Part shown: positions 42,020 through 51,533 of the stretch, in pieces | Layout of the letters: each line of letters begins with the position of its first letter | Numbering within the stretch: the stretch's first letter is position 1 | DNA from: JAABVD01 sp965204545 | GTDB lineage: Bacteria > Verrucomicrobiota > Verrucomicrobiia > Opitutales > UBA2995 | Direction of reading: 5' to 3' | DNA length: 64,000 bases | Assembly: GCA_965204545.1 (NCBI GenBank) | Contig: CBDBFA010000003.1 | Coordinates: 372,001-436,000 of the forward strand | The notes under the pieces: generated by a model | The model's input: only the letters and a program-made list of their open reading frames with translations | What the model was told of the DNA's origin: nothing | The model's database searches: none | Program-made: the position numbers and the translations under genes

Positions 42020-42808
42020 ATGCCAATTACCTTTAAATCGACCGATAAATCATCTTTCAAAGAAGAAACTATCGCCAAAGCGGTGGCCCGGGCAAAATCG
42101 ACCTCGGGCAAATCCAGGGTTTCCCCTTCCAAGGTAGCCGCTTTTACCCTGGATGACGTGCAAGACTTCCTGGCCAGCAAAAAGGATACCCCCGCCCGTA
42201 CCGAGGTGAAAATTCCCGATAAGGCCCCGCCAAGAAAAGCGCCTCCCCTCCTCCAAGTCGACCGGCCCCGGGAGAACCGGAATCTGGGCGCCGCATCCGT
42301 TATGGAAATCCTCGGTTACGATCCGGGCAAGGGAGTGAAAGCGGTGGCGGATAAAGCCAAGGTACCCGGCAAATTCGAGCCTTATTACAAACTGCTGGTT
42401 CAGCTTCGCCGACAATTGACCGAAGAACTCGACCCGCATACCCGGGAAACCGGAAAAAAGCCCGGTAAGGTTGCTTCGGGGAATAGCGCCGGCAACAACC
42501 AGAATCCCGCGGATGAGGAAACGGAGCCCTTTGACAGGGATTTCGCCCTCAGCCTGCTATCCAGTGAAGAGGATGCATTGGCAGAAATCGAGGAAGCGAT
42601 TCAGCGCATTTACGATGGGACGTACGGCGTTTGCAAAGTTACCGGTAAACAGATATCCAGGGAACGGTTGTTGACCGTGCCCTTCACCAAGTATTCCTTG
42701 CAAGGAAAGGAGGATCTGGAAAGAAGCAAGCGCCGCACCCTTCAGCGCGGCGGCATTTTTGGTAGCGCTTTGGAAGATTTCAGCCAATATCTCGGTGACG
42801 ACTCTTAA
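42020..42808 (+). CDS. DksA/TraR-like protein with depleted zinc-finger cysteines
   Basis: The protein (262 residues from ATG 42020) has a Lys/Pro-rich N-terminal half (PDKAPPRKAPPLLQVDRP) and a DksA-like C-terminal half: a coiled coil (DALAEIEEAIQRIYDGTYGVCKVTGKQISRERL). In typical DksA/TraR proteins this region carries CxxC...CxxC; here only one Cys (GVCKVTGK) remains and the second pair is replaced (PFTKYSLQGKEDL). A similar low-cysteine form is known for some DksA relatives that bind RNA polymerase without zinc. Role as a transcription regulator is inferred. It lies between ileS and lspA, two bases before the latter. Confidence 0.8.
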   Translation: MPITFKSTDKSSFKEETIAKAVARAKSTSGKSRVSPSKVAAFTLDDVQDFLASKKDTPARTEVKIPDKAPPRKAPPLLQVDRPRENRNLGAASVMEILGYDPGKGVKAVADKAKVPGKFEPYYKLLVQLRRQLTEELDPHTRETGKKPGKVASGNSAGNNQNPADEETEPFDRDFALSLLSSEEDALAEIEEAIQRIYDGTYGVCKVTGKQISRERLLTVPFTKYSLQGKEDLERSKRRTLQRGGIFGSALEDFSQYLGDDS

Positions 42809-42810
42809 TA

Positions 42811-43338
42811 ATGGGTAACCCTATGGGTAATAGAAAGCTGTCCACCCGGATTCTGGCCTACCGTTGGTTCTACCTAGTGGTATTCGGCACCGTAATGCTC
42901 GATCGGCTGACGAAGTGGATCATCCAGTTGACCCTGCCATACGGCAGCTACCATAAATCCAATATGATAGAGGTCATTCCGGGATTTTTCTACCTTTGTC
43001 ACATCGGGAACACGGGCGCCGCATGGGGCATCTTTCACGACAGGAGTTTCATGCTGGCGGTGTTTGCCATTCTGGCACTGGGATTCATCTTTGTATTCCG
43101 GCGAGCCTTGGGATTGCGCAACCTGTATTTTCAAATCTCCTGGGGCATTTTGGCCGGGGGAATAATCGGCAATCTCATCGATCGCCTGGCCCTCGGACAC
43201 GTAGTCGATTTTTTAGACTTTCACCTCGGTTTTTACCGATGGCCCGCCTTCAATATTGCCGACATGGCCATTCTCACCGGGGTGTGCATTTTTACCTGGA
43301 CCAGCATCAAGACAAATTCAACCGGGACGGAACCCTGA
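42811..43338 (+). CDS. lspA: Lipoprotein signal peptidase (signal peptidase II)
   Basis: The 175-residue membrane aspartic peptidase cleaves prolipoprotein signal peptides after lipid attachment. The protein has four membrane segments; the conserved motifs are LDRLTKW, the HIGNTGAAWGIF loop, and the catalytic aspartates in IIGNLIDRLALGHVVDF and FNIADMAI. Length is normal. It is the last gene of the ileS-dksA-lspA group and ends 4 bp before the convergent yicC. Confidence 0.95.
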   Translation: MGNPMGNRKLSTRILAYRWFYLVVFGTVMLDRLTKWIIQLTLPYGSYHKSNMIEVIPGFFYLCHIGNTGAAWGIFHDRSFMLAVFAILALGFIFVFRRALGLRNLYFQISWGILAGGIIGNLIDRLALGHVVDFLDFHLGFYRWPAFNIADMAILTGVCIFTWTSIKTNSTGTEP

Positions 43339-43342
43339 TCCG

Positions 43343-44218
43343 CTACTCGATGTTGGCGACCTGTTCACGCAGGCGTTCCAGTTCGTTTTTGAAAGCAATG
43401 ACCTGGCGGGAAATGCGGATGTCGTTGGATTTGCTCCCTATGGTATTGATTTCCCGGTTCATTTCCTGCAGCAAAAAATCAGTGCGGCGGCCCACCAGCC
43501 CGGCGGATTCCAAAAATTGACCGAGTTGATCGAGGTGGCTTTTCAAGCGGGTGATTTCCTCGGTGATGTCACAGCGGTCGGCAAACAAGGCGATTTCCTT
43601 GAGTACCCGCTCGTCCTCCAGATCGAAGTCTAGCATTCCCTGGCGCAAGCGTTGTAAAAGCAACTCGCGATACCGCGCCACCGTCCCCTCGGCATAACCC
43701 TCGATCGCCGCAATCAACTCCCGGAGCACCTCGGCGCGGGCCTTCAGGTCAGCGGCCAGTATCAGTCCCTCGCTTTCCCGCATTTCCACCATGGAAGCCA
43801 AAGCGCTTTGAAAGGCTTCCAGCAGGATGCCTTCAATAACCTCGGGATCGGGAAGGTTTTGATTTTTTTTGGCATAAAGGGCCAACTGAAGAAGCAGATC
43901 GGGAGTAATGGTAAAGGGCGCCTTGAGCGAATCGGAGAGCGCTCGAAACTCCTCGACCAAAATTGCGATGGAAGCCGAATCGAAGGCCTCCTCACCCCGG
44001 TCACTGGCCAGTTGAGCCTGGACGTGGATAACGACGCGCCCGCGTTCCACCCTCTCCTTGAGAGCCGAGAGAATCCTGCCTTCCAGCGCCTGCCACTCCC
44101 GAGGCAAGGTTACGATGGCATCCAGGTTCTTGCGGTTCAATGAGCGCACTTCGACCGAAATCTCATAATTTCCATAGAGGGCGGATCCGCGTCCGTATCC
44201 GGTCATTGACCGCATCAA
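43343..44218 (-). CDS. yicC: YicC-family endoribonuclease
   Basis: The 291-residue protein matches the YicC/YloC family, metal-dependent endoribonucleases linked to small-RNA and mRNA turnover. The N-terminal signature is MRSMTGYGRG with EVRSLNRKNLDAIVTLP; the C-terminal DUF1732 domain reads KSHLDQLGQFLESAGLVGRRTDFLLQEMNREINTIGSKSND. The start overlaps the trpB stop by four bases, so it is translated from the trpB transcript. Confidence 0.95.
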   Translation of the reverse strand: MMRSMTGYGRGSALYGNYEISVEVRSLNRKNLDAIVTLPREWQALEGRILSALKERVERGRVVIHVQAQLASDRGEEAFDSASIAILVEEFRALSDSLKAPFTITPDLLLQLALYAKKNQNLPDPEVIEGILLEAFQSALASMVEMRESEGLILAADLKARAEVLRELIAAIEGYAEGTVARYRELLLQRLRQGMLDFDLEDERVLKEIALFADRCDITEEITRLKSHLDQLGQFLESAGLVGRRTDFLLQEMNREINTIGSKSNDIRISRQVIAFKNELERLREQVANIE

Positions 44219-45417
44219 ACCTCTCCCTCTCCCAACAGGCGGGCTGCCTCCTGAACATCCTTGTCACCCCGACCGCTCATATTGAGCAGGAGGATTTGAT
44301 CCTTGCCCATTTCGGGCGCCCTCTTGGTGGCATAGGCCACGGCATGGGCCGATTCAAGGGCCGGAATAATGCCTTCAATGGCGCTGCACAGTTGGAAGGC
44401 CTCAAGCGCTTCCTCGTCAGTGGCGTAGGTGTATTCGATGCGACCGGCATCGCGGTAGTAGGCATGCTCCGGACCGACAGCAGCGTAATCCAGCCCTGCT
44501 GAAACCGAGTGGGTCAGTTCGATCTGACCATCCTCATTTTGCAGGATGTAAGTCTTCGTTCCCTGGAGCACACCCAATTTACCTCCATGAAACCGCGCCG
44601 CATGGTTACCGGGGACTATTCCCCTGCCCCCGGCTTCAACACCCACCATTCGAACCTCCTCATCCCCGAGGAATTCGTAGAATAACCCTATGGCATTGCT
44701 TCCTCCGCCCACGCAGGCGCACAATTCATGGGGAAGGCGCCCCTCCCGTTGCAATATTTGGGCCCGCGCCTCTTTGCCAATGACCCGGTGAAAATCGCGC
44801 ACCATCATGGGATAGGGATGGGACCCCAAGGCGGAGCCGAGGATGTAGTGGGTATTCCTGACGTTGGTAACCCAGTCGCGCATGGCTTCACTGACGGCCT
44901 CCTTGAGTGTTTTTTGTCCCGCATCGACAGGCCGCACCTCCGCTCCGCTCAACCGCATGCGGTAGACGTTGAGGGCCTGCCGCTCCATGTCCACTCGGCC
45001 CATGTAAATAACACATTCCAGGCCGAATTTTGCACATACTGCCGCGGTAGCTATCCCATGTTGACCCGCCCCGGTCTCGGCGATAATGCGCTTCTTACCC
45101 ATGCGCCGCGCCAGCAGGGCCTGCCCGAGAACATTGTTTATCTTATGCGCTCCGGTGTGCAACAGGTCTTCGCGCTTGAAATAGACTTTGGCCCCGCCCA
45201 ACTCCCCGGTAAGGCGGCGGGCAAAATACAACTCGGTCGGTCTGCCGGCAAATTCCTTGAGATGCCAATGGAGTTCCTCACGGTATTGCGGATCCTGCCT
45301 GGCCTGACGGTAGATCTCCCCCAATTCTTGCAATGCCGTCATCAGGGTTTCCGGTACATAAACCCCTCCATAGGGGCCAAAATGTCCGGCCGGATCGGGC
45401 AATGCCTGGGGATTCAT
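44215..45417 (-). CDS. trpB: Tryptophan synthase beta chain
   Basis: The 400-residue PLP enzyme condenses indole and serine into tryptophan. The Schiff-base lysine is K92 in HTGAHKINNVLGQALLA; the phosphate-binding glycine loop is CVGGGSNAIG, and AETGAGQHGIATA holds the catalytic region. No trpA or other trp gene is in the window, so the alpha chain must lie elsewhere. It is followed by yicC with a four-base overlap; upstream of it is a repeat tract rather than an operon partner. Confidence 0.97.
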   Translation of the reverse strand: MNPQALPDPAGHFGPYGGVYVPETLMTALQELGEIYRQARQDPQYREELHWHLKEFAGRPTELYFARRLTGELGGAKVYFKREDLLHTGAHKINNVLGQALLARRMGKKRIIAETGAGQHGIATAAVCAKFGLECVIYMGRVDMERQALNVYRMRLSGAEVRPVDAGQKTLKEAVSEAMRDWVTNVRNTHYILGSALGSHPYPMMVRDFHRVIGKEARAQILQREGRLPHELCACVGGGSNAIGLFYEFLGDEEVRMVGVEAGGRGIVPGNHAARFHGGKLGVLQGTKTYILQNEDGQIELTHSVSAGLDYAAVGPEHAYYRDAGRIEYTYATDEEALEAFQLCSAIEGIIPALESAHAVAYATKRAPEMGKDQILLLNMSGRGDKDVQEAARLLGEGEV

Positions 45418-45533
45418 AGGAGAAAGGATGAAGGATGAAGGAAAAAGGACGAAGGAAAAAGGATGAAGGCCACATCAGCTTGATCCTGATGGTTATCGTG
45501 ATCTTGATCGAAAAAACTCACCACTCACCCCGA
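45418..45533. repeat. Short purine-rich and GATC-rich repeat tract
   Basis: GGATGAAGGATGAAGGAAAA and further GAAGGAAAAAGGATGAAGG units (45424-45466) form an imperfect purine-rich tandem tract, followed by TTGATCCTGATGGTTATCGT and GATCTTGATCG. Such tracts fall between the STAS gene and trpB and could weaken co-transcription. Confidence 0.6.
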
Positions 45534-46037
45534 TCATTCCGATCTGAGGAAATTCAACAGGTTTTCAAATTGGGACAGGTTTTTCCGGTCGACCTGGACC
45601 AAATCCTCATGGGCACCGATCAACATTTCCTTCTTTTCCTCTTCCGATTGACTTTCCGCGTCAAGGTGGACCCCCACCTCCAGGGAATTGCCCTGATGCG
45701 GCCGCGGTGATTCCAGCAATTGGACAATCCGGTGAAGCCCGAGGTTCATTATGAGGTCGAGATTGCGGTCACTTAAACCCACCAGGAAGATGACTCCGTT
45801 GGGTTTGGTTTGCTTCAAGTTCAAGGCTGCCCCGGCCAGTATTCCCAAACAGGTGCTGTCCATTCCGGTGCAATCGGTGAAATCCAATTCAAAGGAATGT
45901 CGGTTCCTGGCGATCATCTTCCGGAAAAAGGTCCGGAGCGGACTGCAGTTCAGAAAATTAGCACGTCCGTAGACGCGTATCCGAATCGGCTCGGAATGGG
46001 CGTCTACCAGGAAAACCGGATCGGTTTCTTCGGCCAT
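45534..46037 (-). CDS. STAS-domain protein
   Basis: The 167-residue soluble protein is a STAS domain: RIRVYGRANFLNCSPLRTFF, SFELDFTDCTGMDSTCLGILAGAAL (the D-C-T-G-M-D-S-T site where anti-sigma antagonists carry a regulatory Ser) and NLGLHRIVQLL. A C-terminal tail of about 45 residues is charged and probably unstructured. It may be a partner-switching regulator, but no anti-sigma kinase or phosphatase is adjacent. It begins 12 bases after the acnA stop, implying co-transcription. Confidence 0.8.
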   Translation of the reverse strand: MAEETDPVFLVDAHSEPIRIRVYGRANFLNCSPLRTFFRKMIARNRHSFELDFTDCTGMDSTCLGILAGAALNLKQTKPNGVIFLVGLSDRNLDLIMNLGLHRIVQLLESPRPHQGNSLEVGVHLDAESQSEEEKKEMLIGAHEDLVQVDRKNLSQFENLLNFLRSE

Positions 46038-46049
46038 GACAGGACGATG

Positions 46050-48776
46050 TTAGGGGGAAGCGATAATTCTACGAAGAACGTAAGGCAAAATACCGCCGTG
46101 TCGATAATACTCGATCTCAACTGCGGTATCTATACGGAGTTTCACTTGGGTTTTCAGCCGAGACCCATCGGCCCTCTGCACGAACAAGTGGAGATTCATA
46201 CCGGGTTCCAAATCATCTGACAGTCCCTTGATGGAAACGACCTCGGATCCATCGAGTCCCAGTGAGTCCGGGTTTTCGCCATGGAGAAATTCAAGGGGCA
46301 GCACCCCCATGCCGATGAGATTACTTCGGTGGATACGTTCAAAGCTCCTGGCCACTACGGCCTTTACGCCAAGGAGTCTGGTCCCCTTGGCCGCCCAATC
46401 CCGTGAACTGCCCATGCCATAATCCGTTCCGGCGAAGACAATGGTGGAAACCCCGCGCCTTTTGTATTCCTGGCATGCGTCGTAAATGGGGAGCAGGTCC
46501 CCTTCCGGCATCAGTCTGGTAAAACCGCCCTCTCTGCCATGGGCCATGCGGTTCTTGATTCGGACGTTGGCAAAGGTCCCCCGGGTCATAATGCGATCAT
46601 TGCCTCTGCGCGATCCGTAGGAATTGAAATCTTTCGGCTCCACTCCCTGGGATAGGAGAAATTGTCCGGCTGGAGTCTCGGGATGAAAAGCGCCGGCCGG
46701 AGAGATGTGGTCGGTGGTCACCGAATCGCCCAGGATGGCCAGCGGCCGCATCCCCTCCAAATCGATGATGCGGGAAGTTTCCATGGAAAAATCGTCAAAG
46801 AAGGGTGGTTCCTGAATATAAGTGCTCTCCTCCTGCCAATCGTAGATGTCTCCGAAAGACGTAGCGATGGAATGCCACTGCGGTGAAGCCTGTAAAATCT
46901 TGGCATACTGCCCGGTGAACATCTCAGACTTGAGTCCGGAGGTCACGAGTTCCTCTATTTCCCTCTGGGAGGGCCAGATATCGCGAAGGTATACGGGAGC
47001 GCCATCCGGCGTCGTGCCGAGAGGATCTTCCTCCAGGTTGATATCCACGGTGCCGGCCAAAGCGTAGGCCACCACAAGGGGCGGGGACATGAGAAAATTA
47101 GCCCGAATGGAACCGTGCACACGGGCTTCGAAGTTGCGGTTTCCCGAAAGCACACTGGCAACTACCAGATCCCCTTCCTTGGTTGCGGTTTCGATGGGAT
47201 CGGCCAGAGGACCACTGTTGCCAATGCAGGTGGTGCAACCATACCCTACCAGGTTGAATCCAATTCGATCGAGATAGGTCTGCAACCCGGTCTCCCGCAG
47301 GTAGTCGGTTACCACTCGCGAGCCAGGGGCCAGACTGGTTTTTACCGTCTCCCCCACCGTGAGGCCCCTTTCAACGGCCTTTTTGGCCACCAAACCGGCG
47401 GCGATCATCACGTTGGGATTCGAGGTGTTGGTACAACTAGTGATAGCGGCGATCAAAACGCTGCCGTGGCCTATGCGGGGTCCGGCCAGGGCGACTCCCC
47501 CTTCACCCGATCGCACCCTGACCGATCGGGTGAACTCCTCCCCGCGCTTCCCGAATCCACCCTCCTCCACGGGCATGGTGAAAAGGGAACGGAACCGATC
47601 CTTCAAATCGGGGAGATCGATCCAGTCCTGGGGACGCTTGGGCCCGGCCACCCCCGGAACCACATCGGCCAGGTCCAAATGGAGCGACTTCGTATACTCC
47701 ACTTCCCCGGCTTGGGGAACGCCATACATTCCCTGAGCTTCAAAATAAGCTTTTACCTGTTGAACCGTTTTTTCGGGGCGCCCCGTCAACCGCAGGTATT
47801 GCAATGTCTTGTCATCGATGGGGAAAAAGCCCATGGTTGCTCCGTATTCCGGGGCCATATTCGCCACCGTGCTGCGGTCCGCCACGGTCAAATTTTCAGC
47901 TCCTTCACCATAAAACTCCACAAACTTTCCCACTACATGTTCCCGCCGCAGCAATTGAGTGACGTGCAGAGCCAGATCGGTCGCGGTAACCCCTTCGCGC
48001 AAGGCTCCTGTGGTGTGAACCCCGATCACTTCGGGGGTCTGAAAATAAACGGGCTGGCCCAGCATACCGGCTTCAGCTTCGATACCGCCAACGCCCCAGC
48101 CGACGATTCCCAGACCATTGATCATGGTGGTATGGGAATCGGTGCCCACCAACGAGTCAGGATATAACAGGGTATTCCCGTTCACCTGTTTTTCGAAAAC
48201 TACTCTGGCCAGGTATTCCAGGTTGACCTGGTGGACGATTCCCATGCTCGGGGGAACGACCTGAAAGGTATCGAAGGCCTGCTGTCCCCACTTGAGAAAT
48301 CCGTAACGCTCGCGGTTCCGCTCAAATTCGATATCCAGATTGGTCTTGAAAGCGTCGACCGTTCCGCTGCGATCGACCTGGACGGAATGATCCACCACGA
48401 GGTCGACGGGGACAAGCGGTTCAATACTCTTGGGATCCTTGCCCAACCGGACCACGGCCGAACGCATGGCGGCCAAATCCACCAGCAAGGGCACGCCGGT
48501 AAAGTCCTGCAGGGCAATTCTCGACACTACGAAAGGGATCTCGCTCTGGTCCGGATCCGATGCCTTCCAGTTGGCCAACCTTCGGACATCCTCCTCGGTT
48601 ATTGTTTTTCCATCGCAATGGCGCAGGACGGATTCGAGCACCACCCGAATACATGCGGGCAACCTGGAAATGGGACCCACTCCATCGGCCTCCAGGGCGG
48701 GCAGGGAATAGTAGACCCTGGAACCTTTTCCATCCAGCCCTCTCAGCGCCTCGTAGGGATCGGGGAGATCAATCAT
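46050..48776 (-). CDS. acnA: Aconitate hydratase
   Basis: The 908-residue TCA-cycle enzyme isomerises citrate to isocitrate with a [4Fe-4S] cluster. Cluster ligands are in AAITSCTNTSNPNVM and in YGCTTCIGNSGPL. Other conserved parts are SLVGTDSHTTMINGLGIVGWGVGGIEAEA and the swivel-domain GSSRDWAAKGTRLLGVKAVVARSFERIHRSNLIGMG. Length matches the AcnA/IRP type. It is followed by the STAS gene. Confidence 0.97.
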   Translation of the reverse strand: MIDLPDPYEALRGLDGKGSRVYYSLPALEADGVGPISRLPACIRVVLESVLRHCDGKTITEEDVRRLANWKASDPDQSEIPFVVSRIALQDFTGVPLLVDLAAMRSAVVRLGKDPKSIEPLVPVDLVVDHSVQVDRSGTVDAFKTNLDIEFERNRERYGFLKWGQQAFDTFQVVPPSMGIVHQVNLEYLARVVFEKQVNGNTLLYPDSLVGTDSHTTMINGLGIVGWGVGGIEAEAGMLGQPVYFQTPEVIGVHTTGALREGVTATDLALHVTQLLRREHVVGKFVEFYGEGAENLTVADRSTVANMAPEYGATMGFFPIDDKTLQYLRLTGRPEKTVQQVKAYFEAQGMYGVPQAGEVEYTKSLHLDLADVVPGVAGPKRPQDWIDLPDLKDRFRSLFTMPVEEGGFGKRGEEFTRSVRVRSGEGGVALAGPRIGHGSVLIAAITSCTNTSNPNVMIAAGLVAKKAVERGLTVGETVKTSLAPGSRVVTDYLRETGLQTYLDRIGFNLVGYGCTTCIGNSGPLADPIETATKEGDLVVASVLSGNRNFEARVHGSIRANFLMSPPLVVAYALAGTVDINLEEDPLGTTPDGAPVYLRDIWPSQREIEELVTSGLKSEMFTGQYAKILQASPQWHSIATSFGDIYDWQEESTYIQEPPFFDDFSMETSRIIDLEGMRPLAILGDSVTTDHISPAGAFHPETPAGQFLLSQGVEPKDFNSYGSRRGNDRIMTRGTFANVRIKNRMAHGREGGFTRLMPEGDLLPIYDACQEYKRRGVSTIVFAGTDYGMGSSRDWAAKGTRLLGVKAVVARSFERIHRSNLIGMGVLPLEFLHGENPDSLGLDGSEVVSIKGLSDDLEPGMNLHLFVQRADGSRLKTQVKLRIDTAVEIEYYRHGGILPYVLRRIIASP

Positions 48777-48825
48777 GATTGGAGAAAATCGGCGATTTCC
48801 GTTACGGGCCCCTCTTCCGAGGAAT

Positions 48826-49296
48826 TCAACTCAACGCGGCTTTTATGGCGTCAAAATCGGGGACCACGGTCGGGTCATCGCTACTCCAACTGTACTGAAT
48901 AATCCCATTTGAATCGATGACGAAAGCCGATCGCTTAGCCACACCATTCAGGCCGATAAGGTCTTCGTATTGAACGTCGTAAGCCGCGCTAACCCCCTTA
49001 TTGAAATCACTGAGCAAGGTAAAGTTGAGGTTGTTCTTACCGCCGAATTCCTCCTGGGTGAAGGGACTGTCCACACTGATGGCGTAAACGGTGGCATCCA
49101 GGTCATTGTAGTCCTGCAGGCTGTCGCGCACGCTGCACAACTCCTCTTGGCAAACACTGGTGAAGGCCAGAGGGAAGAAAAGGAGAACGGTACTGCCGCT
49201 GCCAAAATTATCACTCAAGGTGACATCCTGCAATCCGTCGGCGTTTTTTGTCTTGAGGGTGAAATCGGGAGCTTGGGTTCCTGTATCTAAGGCCAT
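48826..49296 (-). CDS. Peroxiredoxin (AhpC/TSA family)
   Basis: The 156-residue thiol peroxidase has the peroxidatic Cys at C49 in FPLAFTSVCQEELCSVRD, with a second Cys at C54 and the active-site Thr in LAFTSVC. Downstream are ISVDSPFTQEEF and LSDFNKGVSAAY. The layout fits the AhpE/Prx5-like single-domain group that reduces peroxides in the cytoplasm. Whether C54 is the resolving residue cannot be decided from sequence. It is probably transcribed separately from acnA, 49 bases away. Confidence 0.92.
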   Translation of the reverse strand: MALDTGTQAPDFTLKTKNADGLQDVTLSDNFGSGSTVLLFFPLAFTSVCQEELCSVRDSLQDYNDLDATVYAISVDSPFTQEEFGGKNNLNFTLLSDFNKGVSAAYDVQYEDLIGLNGVAKRSAFVIDSNGIIQYSWSSDDPTVVPDFDAIKAALS

Positions 49297-49460
49297 AATT
49301 TAAAAAGGGTTGAATTTTAATTTGAGAACCAAAAAGGATTCCTAACCATGGGGGGATTTTGGGGCTTGGCAATGCTTTAACCATCCTCGAGTTCCAATTT
49401 TCCCTCCATCCGCCCCCGGTCCGTTTTCTATTGAAACTCGCCCTCCAGCCCTAAACCTAT

Positions 49461-50651
49461 ATGCCGTTTCCCATGGATGTAATCGAGCAGATCAGTCGCG
49501 GCGCCGAGGCGATATTGAGCCCGGAGGAACTCGAGGGGAAGCTGGGCAAGAACAGGCCCCTGCGCGTAAAGCTGGGAGCGGATCCAACCAAACCCGATCT
49601 GACCCTGGGGCATGCGGTGGTTTTACAAAAGCTGAGGCAGTTTCAGGATCTTGGACATACCGCGGTCCTCATAGTGGGAGACTTTACCGCTCTGATCGGG
49701 GATCCCTCGGGAAAATCTTCCACCCGCCCGGAGCTGAAAAAGGAAGAAGTGGAAGAGAATGCCGACACCTACATCGAACAGGTCTACCGCATTCTCGATC
49801 CGGAGAAAACGGAAATACGCTATAACAGCGAATGGCTGGCAAAATTGAATTTCGAGGCAATTTTAAAACTGCTGCGCAAAATGACCGTTGCCCGCATCCT
49901 GGAGCGCGATGACTTTTCCCAACGCTTCAATTCCCACAGCCCGATCTCCCTGGTGGAATTTGTCTATCCCCTGGCTCAAGCCTATGATTCGGTTATGGTG
50001 AAGGCCGATATCGAGCTCGGAGGATCGGACCAGTTGTTCAACCTGTTGGTGGGACGACAACTGCAGAAAGACGCGGGCCAGGAGGAACAAGTCGTCATGA
50101 CCGTGCCCTTGTTGATCGGTTTGGACGGGCGCCGGAAGATGTCCAAGAGCCTGGGCAATTACATCGCCTTCAACGACACGGCCCGGGATGTATTCGGAAA
50201 AGTGATGTCGATTAGCGACGATTTGATGTGGAACTACTGGAAGGTCCTTTTCCACAAGTCCTCATCTGAATTGAAGGCTCTGAAAAACGACCATCCCATG
50301 GCCGTAAAAAAGGAGTTGGCCCGCGCCGTGACGGCAAAACTTCACCATGAAGAGGCGGCCGCTTACGAACTGAAGCAGTTCGAACAGGTGTTTTCCAAGG
50401 GCCGACAACCGGACGAAATGAAAACCCTGTCCTGGATGACAATAGCGGAAGGCCGTGAGGCAATACCCATTGTACAAATTTTGGGCAAATCCGGTATGTT
50501 CCAGAGCCAGAAAGAGGCCCGGCGCATGCTGCGGCAGGGGGCAGTCAAAATCGACGGTGAAAAGATTACGGGTAATCCGGTCCTGGAAAGGCCGAAAAAA
50601 ACCCTGGTCGTTCGAGCGGGAAAGCGCCTGTTTTTCAAGATTACCCCCTGA
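49461..50651 (+). CDS. tyrS: Tyrosine--tRNA ligase
   Basis: The 396-residue class Ic synthetase has its HIGH-type site in LTLGHAVVLQKLRQFQ, the tyrosine-binding LGGSDQLFNLLVGRQLQ, the KMSKS motif in GRRKMSKSLGNY and a C-terminal S4 domain (EARRMLRQGAVKIDGEKI). The layout resembles the TyrZ/type-2 subgroup. The start at ATG 49461 lacks a visible ribosome-binding site, as for most genes here. Confidence 0.96.
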   Translation: MPFPMDVIEQISRGAEAILSPEELEGKLGKNRPLRVKLGADPTKPDLTLGHAVVLQKLRQFQDLGHTAVLIVGDFTALIGDPSGKSSTRPELKKEEVEENADTYIEQVYRILDPEKTEIRYNSEWLAKLNFEAILKLLRKMTVARILERDDFSQRFNSHSPISLVEFVYPLAQAYDSVMVKADIELGGSDQLFNLLVGRQLQKDAGQEEQVVMTVPLLIGLDGRRKMSKSLGNYIAFNDTARDVFGKVMSISDDLMWNYWKVLFHKSSSELKALKNDHPMAVKKELARAVTAKLHHEEAAAYELKQFEQVFSKGRQPDEMKTLSWMTIAEGREAIPIVQILGKSGMFQSQKEARRMLRQGAVKIDGEKITGNPVLERPKKTLVVRAGKRLFFKITP

Positions 50652-51137
50652 CCCGAATGAACTTCGTCATGCAACATTATCCAGGGGACAGTAGTCGGGC
50701 CAAAATTAGCGATTTTCGGACACGTCAAAAGTCGGCGTCCGGCCCAAGGCAGCAAAATAGGAAATGGCCAAAATGGGGAGAGAGAGGCGGCAAATTTTAC
50801 ATATTTTTAACAAAATTCACCTTGAAGAGACATTTTTTGCCCAAAACCTGGGCAAGTTGGGCAAATTTCCTGATTTTTTCGTTTTACTTTTTGCCAGACC
50901 TCCCTTTAGTTGTAGGCTAGTTAAGTAACCCCCTATGCGTAAGTGAGCGTTTTTTCTACGGATTTCAGTCCATCGATGGTTAAAATTTTTTGGTAGCAGG
51001 TTAAAAGGATAAGTTGGGATTGTAGAGGGTATGAAGAAAATTTCATACCCTCTGCTCGTTTACGGGACGGGATGAAAAAATGAGTAAGGCATTTTTCGAC
51101 ATTGGGATACGAAAAAAGCCAACGACCGGCCCCGACC
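50652..51137. other. A+T-rich intergenic region, no gene seen
   Basis: This 486-bp gap between convergent tyrS and yraN is visibly richer in A and T than its surroundings. It contains GCCCAAAACCTGGGC (small stem, about 50838-50852) and a 12-bp hairpin at 51024-51053, but none of the repeat families described above. It may be a decayed insert. The short open frames in it show no family likeness. Confidence 0.5.
51024..51053. terminator. 12-bp perfect hairpin 3' of yraN
   Basis: AGAGGGTATGAA (51024-51035) pairs perfectly with TTCATACCCTCT (51042-51053) around a 6-nt loop. It lies 85 bases beyond the yraN stop. There is no T-run, so terminator function is only possible. Confidence 0.35.
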
Positions 51138-51533
51138 TCACGGTTGAGTGGGAATGTTGGAGAAATGGAGAACTTCCCAATTCCCATCGGAATGTTTGTT
51201 CACCTCCACCACATCCAATCGATACGTCCTCGGCCGCTGCCTGAATTGACGCATATATGCCCACATGGCCCGTCTCAAGGCCTTCTTTTTTCGCTTGTTC
51301 ACCGAATAGTAGCCCGGAACCAGGCCTCCAATCTTCCGGGTTTTCACTTCCACGAATACCAGGACCATCCCATCGTATGCAATAAGGTCGATTTCCTCCT
51401 TACCCGATCGCCAGTTGCGCTCCCGAATCCGGAACCCCTTATCCCGTTGCAAAAATTCGGCCGCAATATTTTCGCCCCATGCGCCCACCGAGGGCTCAAC
51501 CGGTGACAACCAGTTTCTTATTTTGGTTAGCAT
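51138..51533 (-). CDS. yraN: YraN/UPF0102-family nuclease-fold protein
   Basis: The protein (131 residues from ATG 51533) is a small PD-(D/E)XK-fold protein. GAWGENIAAEFLQRDKGFRIRERNWR is the family N-terminus, followed by GKEEIDLIAYDGMVLVFVEVKTRK, which contains the E-x-D and E-V-K active-site pattern. Function is not established; a role in DNA processing is proposed for the family. A longer frame to 51626 would add 31 residues that lie in a family B repeat and is rejected. The start codon directly abuts the repeat, so its leader is repeat sequence. Confidence 0.88.
   Translation of the reverse strand: MLTKIRNWLSPVEPSVGAWGENIAAEFLQRDKGFRIRERNWRSGKEEIDLIAYDGMVLVFVEVKTRKIGGLVPGYYSVNKRKKKALRRAMWAYMRQFRQRPRTYRLDVVEVNKHSDGNWEVLHFSNIPTQP

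Noticed and set aside
47115..48167. 350-codon plus-strand open frame
   Set aside because: It is antisense to acnA, which has all cluster ligands in frame.
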